The notes beneath the pieces are model-generated. The model saw nothing but the letters and a program-made list of their open reading frames with translations. It was not told where the DNA came from and ran no database searches. Position numbers and translations under genes: made by a program. Positions 7,640-11,590 of a DNA stretch of 11,590 nucleotides are shown here, in pieces (within the stretch, counting starts at the first letter, position 1; the number at the start of each line of letters is the position of its first letter). The DNA lies in contig CAYFQH010000054.1 in the NCBI GenBank assembly GCA_964345215.1, forward strand, positions 1-11,590. Direction: 5' to 3'. Source of the stretch: CAYFQH01 sp964345215. GTDB lineage: Bacteria; Bacillota; Clostridia; Christensenellales; Aristaeellaceae.

Positions 7640-8398
7640 GTGGGCAAGATTATCACCATCACCAATCAAAAAGGCGGCGTTGGCAAAACCACCACTGCCG
7701 TTAACCTAACTGCTTATTTGGCCTATTTGGGCAAAAAAATATTGCTGATTGACTTAGACCCTCAGGGAAACACCTCCAGCGGTTTAGGGCAAAATACAGG
7801 AGATAACAGTATTTACGAGGTTATTATTAACCACCTGCCTATAGAAAGGTCGATTGTGCCGACCATGGTAAACAACCTGTTTTTAATCCCTGCGGATATT
7901 CGACTGGCCGGGGCCGAGGTAGAGCTGGTACAGGTGGAAAAACGGGAATTTCAGCTAAAAGAAGCCCTGGCCCCCATTAAAAACCAGTACGATTTTATAT
8001 TTATTGACTGTCCCCCCTCTTTAAGCCTTTTAACCATTAATGGCCTAACCTGTGCCGATTCCGTTTTAATCCCCATTCAATCGGAATACTATGCCTTAGA
8101 AGGGGTTACTTCCTTAATCAATACCATTAACCGGGTTAAAAAAACTTTTAATCCCTCCCTTGATGTGGAAGGGGTTTTAATTACCATGCTGGACGGACGC
8201 ACAAACCTGGGCCTTCAAGTGGTAGACCAAGTAAAAAAACATTTTAAGAAAAAGGTTTTCGCCACCGTCATTCCCCGAAATGTCCGCTTGGGAGAGGCAC
8301 CCAGCCACGGCCTGCCCATTCATTTATACGACCCTAAAAGCGCAGGGGCCCAGGCCTACGAGGCACTGGCAAAAGAAATGATTGCCCGTAATCGCTAA
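7640..8398 (+). CDS. parA: ParA/Soj chromosome-partitioning ATPase
   Basis: This is a MinD/ParA-type Walker ATPase which, in the known family, dimerises on ATP binding, coats the nucleoid and moves ParB-origin complexes; in Bacillus, Soj also acts on DnaA. At 252 aa it matches chromosomal Soj (253 aa) and lacks the N-terminal helix-turn-helix extension of plasmid type Ia ParA. The deviant Walker A KGGVGKTT spans 11-18, with signature lysine K11 and P-loop K16. D40 in LIDLDPQGN is the catalytic-switch aspartate, and FIDCPPSLSLL is Walker B. The GTG start is supported by AAAGGAG (7626-7632) 7 nt upstream. The gene is followed 28 nt later by parB and shares its promoter. The symbol soj is equally valid. 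Confidence 0.97.
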   Translation: MGKIITITNQKGGVGKTTTAVNLTAYLAYLGKKILLIDLDPQGNTSSGLGQNTGDNSIYEVIINHLPIERSIVPTMVNNLFLIPADIRLAGAEVELVQVEKREFQLKEALAPIKNQYDFIFIDCPPSLSLLTINGLTCADSVLIPIQSEYYALEGVTSLINTINRVKKTFNPSLDVEGVLITMLDGRTNLGLQVVDQVKKHFKKKVFATVIPRNVRLGEAPSHGLPIHLYDPKSAGAQAYEALAKEMIARNR

Positions 8399-8426
8399 AG
8401 AATATATACTTTTAAGAGGTGTTTTC

Positions 8427-9266
8427 ATGAAAAAGAAAGGCTTAGGAAAGGGACTGGATCAGCTGCTTCCTTTACTTGAAGAAGACCCTTCCCAATCCGT
8501 TCAAGAGCTTTCCATTTCCGACATTGACCCTAATGAAACCCAACCCCGCCAAACCTTTGAAAAAGAAGGTCTTGAACAGCTGGCCCAAAGCATTAAGCAG
8601 GTGGGTATTCTACAGCCCATCTTGGTGGTTCCCACAGGCAGCCGTTATCGTATTGTAGCCGGAGAGCGGCGTTTTCGTGCTGCCCGATTGGCCGGCCTTT
8701 CCACGGTGCCGGCCATTGTAAAAGACCTTGGGCAGTTAGAACAGATGGAGGCGGCCTTGATTGAAAACCTTCAGCGGGAGGACTTAAACCCCGTTGAAGA
8801 AGCCCTGGCTCTTCGAGCTCTCATGAACCGCTACGGTTATACCCAGGAGAAACTGGCCCAGCGCCTTGGTAAAAGCCGCCCAGCAATTGCTAATTTGCTG
8901 CGCATTTTAAATCTGCCGGAAGAGGTTCTTTCCTTGGTTCAAAAGGGGGACTTATCTGCAGGTCATGGCCGGGTGTTGGCTGGTGTACAAAGTGAAAAAA
9001 AGCAAAAAGAGCTAGCCACCTTAACGGTTTTAAAAGGCTTGAGTGTACGCCAGCTGGAGCAACTGGCAGCAGCAGAAAATAATCCTAAGCCCAAAACCAA
9101 GCAAAAGATGCTGCCCGTTGAACTTTCGCAAATGCAAGAGCAAATGCAGGAGACCTTTGGCCTTCGCACCACCTTTAGCGGCAACCTGAACAAGGGTAAA
9201 ATTACCCTCCAATACTATTCCCAGGAAGAGTTGGAAGCCTTGTACCAGCTTTTGGAAAGGCTTTAA
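8427..9266 (+). CDS. parB: ParB/Spo0J centromere-binding CTPase
   Basis: In the known family this is a CTP-dependent DNA clamp that loads at parS sites, spreads and works with ParA and SMC in origin segregation. It has 279 aa, a normal length for Spo0J (about 282). The N-terminal KKKGLGKGLDQLLP is the ParA-stimulating Lys-rich peptide. The CTP-binding ParB/Srx domain spans about 28-120, with PRQTFE (40-45), GERRFRAAR (79-87) and ENLQREDLNP (113-122). A central helix-turn-helix region follows (about 137-162, YTQEKLAQRLGKSRPAIAN), with SAGHGR at 177-182. The C-terminal dimerisation segment ends at the stop. The ATG at 8427 was chosen because AAGAGGTG lies 5 nt upstream and the protein then begins with the conserved Lys-rich peptide. 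An ATG at 8382 would overlap parA. It is cotranscribed with parA and ended by a hairpin terminator. Confidence 0.97.
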   Translation: MKKKGLGKGLDQLLPLLEEDPSQSVQELSISDIDPNETQPRQTFEKEGLEQLAQSIKQVGILQPILVVPTGSRYRIVAGERRFRAARLAGLSTVPAIVKDLGQLEQMEAALIENLQREDLNPVEEALALRALMNRYGYTQEKLAQRLGKSRPAIANLLRILNLPEEVLSLVQKGDLSAGHGRVLAGVQSEKKQKELATLTVLKGLSVRQLEQLAAAENNPKPKTKQKMLPVELSQMQEQMQETFGLRTTFSGNLNKGKITLQYYSQEELEALYQLLERL

Positions 9267-9279
9267 AATTTGATATCAT

Positions 9280-9324
9280 CCTATAAAAAAACTACCAGCA
9301 CGCTGCAGGTAGTTTTTTTATAGG
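9280..9324. terminator. Bidirectional terminator between parB and the membrane-protein gene
   Basis: A 17-bp perfect inverted repeat (9280-9296 and 9308-9324) has an 11-nt loop. Each arm holds the core ACTACC/GGTAGT flanked by a run of seven A or T, so it gives a stem followed by a T-tract on both strands. It starts 13 nt after the parB stop. The stop codon of the convergent minus-strand gene (9318-9320) lies inside the right arm. Confidence 0.92.
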
Positions 9325-9923
9325 AACAGCCCGGCCCCCATTAAGAGCAGGAGGATGGCCTTATTATGTAAAGCCTCCTTCGTTTTTTGATTATAGGGGC
9401 TTTTTTGAACAGCCCGCTTGCCCAGTATAAAAAAGGCAGTTCCGGCCCCCAGCAAACCCAAGGGGGTGGCAGCTACAGTCCATTGAGTAGCGGCTCTAAC
9501 TCCGATTGCGTCAATCACAATAAAATACACCACCATAGCAAAACCATTTAGGAGTACTTCATCCATCCCCATTAAAAAACCGCCGGCAAAATGAGATTGC
9601 AGCAACGCCACCGGTGCCCGGCTACAAAGGATAAAAGAGCGGCTATCCTCTTTTAAAGCGGCAAACAGTATCATCAAAAGGATGATTGTTTTTTCGTAAA
9701 AGGCTAAAAAACCGTAGTTCCCCATAAAAAACAAAAAGGAAGTAACTGTTGCCCAACCAATTACGCCTACAAGAACATAGCTTAAAACAAAACCCAGCTG
9801 GCTTTTTGTTGCCTGCCTTTTTGTTTTAGCAGCAATAAGCAGGGTGTAGAGCCAATAGGTTCCATGGCTTTTGCATGCAAAAAAACCTACGGCAAAGGCC
9901 ATTATCCATTTAAGCCAACTCAT
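9318..9923 (-). CDS. Multi-pass membrane protein of unrecognised family, 201 aa
   Basis: I do not recognise this family with confidence. The protein is strongly hydrophobic, with likely membrane segments near residues 5-31 (possibly broken by CKSHGTYW), 43-67, 72-90, 115-138, 148-168 and 188-201. Short basic loops include AKTKRQATK (32-40) and KSPYNQKTKEALHNK (174-188). The last helix ends at the C-terminus. An acidic residue sits in a membrane segment at GFLMGMDEVLLNG (D121, E122, N126). Size, six segments and this motif recall two-repeat transporters of the MntP/LysE type, but the matching acidic motif in the first half is absent, so this is only a guess. The ATG at 9923 has GGGAGAGTGG a few nt upstream, a moderate ribosome binding site. 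The gene converges on parB, shares its terminator and is divergent from guaA. Confidence 0.8.
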   Translation of the reverse strand: MSWLKWIMAFAVGFFACKSHGTYWLYTLLIAAKTKRQATKSQLGFVLSYVLVGVIGWATVTSFLFFMGNYGFLAFYEKTIILLMILFAALKEDSRSFILCSRAPVALLQSHFAGGFLMGMDEVLLNGFAMVVYFIVIDAIGVRAATQWTVAATPLGLLGAGTAFFILGKRAVQKSPYNQKTKEALHNKAILLLLMGAGLFL

Positions 9924-9955
9924 CTTACCACTCTCCCAGGCTATAGAATAGCAAA

Positions 9956-10020
9956 TTTTGCAAAAAAATAAAAGAACCTCTCTTCATTCCCCTTGCAGCC
10001 TATGGCCTTTTGTGGCAAAA
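9956..10020. repeat. Short TTTTG/CAAAA inverted repeats in the membrane-protein/guaA intergenic region
   Basis: The 132-bp region between the divergent genes contains the palindrome TTTTGCAAAA (9956-9965) and the interrupted inverted repeat TTTTG-TGG-CAAAA (10008-10020). A longer perfect palindrome, TTTTGCATGCAAAA (9869-9882), lies just inside the membrane-protein gene. These could be operator sites for one dimeric regulator or chance in AT-rich DNA. No convincing promoter hexamer pair was found in this region in either direction. Confidence 0.25.
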
Positions 10021-10055
10021 TAAATAGGTATTGTAGTTAGAAAGGGGCATTTCAT

Positions 10056-11590
10056 TTGCAAAACCATCAAAATAGCATTGTTATTTTAGACTTTGGCGGC
10101 CAGTACACCCAGCTTATTGCCCGGCGTGTACGGGAAAACAAGGTTTATTCCGAGGTCTATCCCTTCGATACCGACATTGATACCTTAAAGGCCTTATCTC
10201 CCGCCGGTATTATATTAAGCGGCGGCCCCGCCAGCGTACTGGATGCCGACGCCCCCACCTGTGACCCTGCTATCTTTGACCTGGGCATTCCCATCCTTGG
10301 CATTTGCTACGGCATGCAGTTCATGGCTAAGACCCTTGGAGGCAGTGTGGAAAAGACCCCCAACCCCGAATACGGCAAAATCAATGTGAGCATTACTGGC
10401 GCCCAAAGCCCCTTGTTTGAAGGGCTGTCCAATGCCCTTACCGTTTGGATGAGCCACGGTTATCAGGTTAACAGCCTGCCCCAGGGTTTTGTAACAACAG
10501 CCCAAACAGCCAACTGCCCCATTGCCGCCATGGAAAACAGCGCCAAAAAATGGTACGGCTTGCAGTTTCACCCAGAAGTTACCCACAGCGAAAAAGGGAA
10601 CCAAATCATTCAAAACTTTTTGGAAAAGGTGTGCGGCTGCGCCCCCAACTGGACCATGGAGGCCTATGCCCAACTGGCGGTGGAACGTATTCAAAAAGAA
10701 GTAGGGAAAACCGGAGAAGTTCTTTTGGCCCTCTCGGGCGGGGTAGATTCTTCAGTGGTCGCCGCCCTTCTTTATAGGGCCATTGGCCCCCGCCTTACCT
10801 GCGTTTTTGTTGACCACGGCTTTATGCGTAAAGGTGAACCTGAACAGGTGGTAGAGGTGTTTACAAAGGCCTTCCCGGTGAACCTTCATCACGTAAAAGC
10901 TGCCGATCGGTTTTTTGCCGATTTAAAGGATGTTTCCGACCCTGAAACCAAGCGCAAAATCATCGGCCGCGATTTTATTGAAGTTTTTAAAGAAGAGGCC
11001 CAAAAAATCGGAAAGTTGGATCACTTTGCCCAGGGCACCATTTACCCTGATGTTATCGAAAGCGGTAGTATCAAGGGCAGCAATGTCATCAAAAGCCATC
11101 ATAATGTTGGAGGGCTCCCTGCGGAACTTGGCTTTACAAGCCTGATTGAACCTTTGCGGATGCTCTTTAAAGATGAAGTGCGCCAGCTGGGCTTAACCCT
11201 TGGCTTGCCCGCCGAAATGGTGTGGCGCCAGCCCTTCCCCGGGCCAGGGCTCGCCATTCGGGTTATTGGAGATTTGACCCCTGAAAAGGTAAACATTGTA
11301 CGGGAAAGCGATGCCGTGCTGCGGGACGAGGTGCAAAAATCCGGCCTGGCAAGTGACATTAACCAATATTTCACCATTTTAACGGGCCTGCGCTCCGTTG
11401 GCATTAAGGGCGATGAGCGCTCCTACGATTACACTATTGCCATCCGCGCTGTAACAACCGATGATTTTATGACTGCCGACTGGGCAAAAATCCCCCACGA
11501 GGTTTTAGGCCGCATCTCCAGCCGCATTGTAAACGAGGTGGAGCATGTAAACCGTGTGGTCTTTGATATTACCACCAAGCCCCCGGCTTC
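10056..11590 (+). CDS. guaA: GMP synthase (glutamine-hydrolysing), last few codons beyond the window
   Basis: GuaA converts XMP, ATP and glutamine to GMP in the cytosol, the final step of de novo guanylate synthesis. The frame is open for 511 codons and ends at TTKPPAS; the family normally ends a few residues later (IEWE), so almost all of it is present. The N-terminal class I amidotransferase domain starts VILDFGGQYTQLIARRVRE, with catalytic C84 (GICYGMQ), H172 and E174 (QFHPEVTHS). The ATP-pyrophosphatase domain has the P-loop SGGVDSS (227-233). The C-terminal dimerisation domain includes the conserved PFPGPGLAIR. The start is TTG at 10056: an in-frame TAG at 10038-10040 blocks anything upstream, and AAAGGGG lies 8 nt before it. 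One oddity is SHGYQV, where Y136 replaces the Asp usual in SHGD. No purine riboswitch is visible in the short leader. Confidence 0.97.
   Translation, partial: MQNHQNSIVILDFGGQYTQLIARRVRENKVYSEVYPFDTDIDTLKALSPAGIILSGGPASVLDADAPTCDPAIFDLGIPILGICYGMQFMAKTLGGSVEKTPNPEYGKINVSITGAQSPLFEGLSNALTVWMSHGYQVNSLPQGFVTTAQTANCPIAAMENSAKKWYGLQFHPEVTHSEKGNQIIQNFLEKVCGCAPNWTMEAYAQLAVERIQKEVGKTGEVLLALSGGVDSSVVAALLYRAIGPRLTCVFVDHGFMRKGEPEQVVEVFTKAFPVNLHHVKAADRFFADLKDVSDPETKRKIIGRDFIEVFKEEAQKIGKLDHFAQGTIYPDVIESGSIKGSNVIKSHHNVGGLPAELGFTSLIEPLRMLFKDEVRQLGLTLGLPAEMVWRQPFPGPGLAIRVIGDLTPEKVNIVRESDAVLRDEVQKSGLASDINQYFTILTGLRSVGIKGDERSYDYTIAIRAVTTDDFMTADWAKIPHEVLGRISSRIVNEVEHVNRVVFDITTKPPA

Noticed and set aside
9924..10055. 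Purine riboswitch or other structured leader upstream of guaA
   Set aside because: The leader is short and AT-rich and shows no recognisable purine aptamer core or terminator/antiterminator pair.
10215..10694. A 159-codon open frame on the minus strand opposite guaA
   Set aside because: It lies wholly antisense to a continuous, motif-rich guaA frame, and its Gly/Ala/His-rich product resembles nothing known; it is a shadow of guaA codon use.
1..11590. Mobile element, CRISPR array or defence island
   Set aside because: No transposase, integrase, terminal repeats, regularly spaced repeats or defence-type domains were seen; all genes are core or widely conserved families apart from one unknown membrane protein.

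Overview
The window reads as ordinary chromosomal housekeeping DNA from a member of the Bacillota (Firmicutes), most likely a clostridial lineage. The evidence is a CtsR-type heat-shock operator in front of clpB, strong AGGAGG ribosome binding sites before most genes, sigma-A-like promoters and Soj/Spo0J-type ParAB proteins. The species cannot be named from this. No IS element, integrase, CRISPR array, tRNA or rRNA was seen.

Left part (1-6265, all minus strand). clpB runs off the left edge and lacks about 50 C-terminal codons. It has its own sigma-A-like promoter, with a CtsR box over the expected transcription start. Upstream lies a compact unit transcribed towards clpB: a COG2509-type FAD oxidoreductase, a HAD phosphatase overlapping its end, a possible 30-codon ORF, then pepT. 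A strong hairpin terminator closes the unit before the clpB promoter.

Middle part (6218-9324). A short intergenic region separates the COG2509 flavoprotein from a divergently transcribed second flavoprotein of the HI0933/BaiN/RdsA type (COG2081). Next on the plus strand, behind its own promoter, is the chromosome partitioning pair parA (soj) and parB (spo0J). A bidirectional hairpin terminator ends parB.

Right part (9318-11590). A minus-strand gene for a small multi-pass membrane protein of unrecognised family converges on parB, and its stop codon lies inside the shared terminator. About 130 bp away, divergently, is guaA (GMP synthase) with a TTG start; it is cut by the right edge only a few codons before its expected end.

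Together these genes cover protein quality control (ClpB), peptide turnover (PepT), redox or unknown metabolism (two flavoproteins and a HAD phosphatase), chromosome segregation (ParAB) and purine synthesis (GuaA). I see no clear new multi-gene system. The items most worth a second look are the unrecognised membrane protein with inverted repeats near its start, the small ORF before pepT, and the parAB locus outside its usual neighbourhood.
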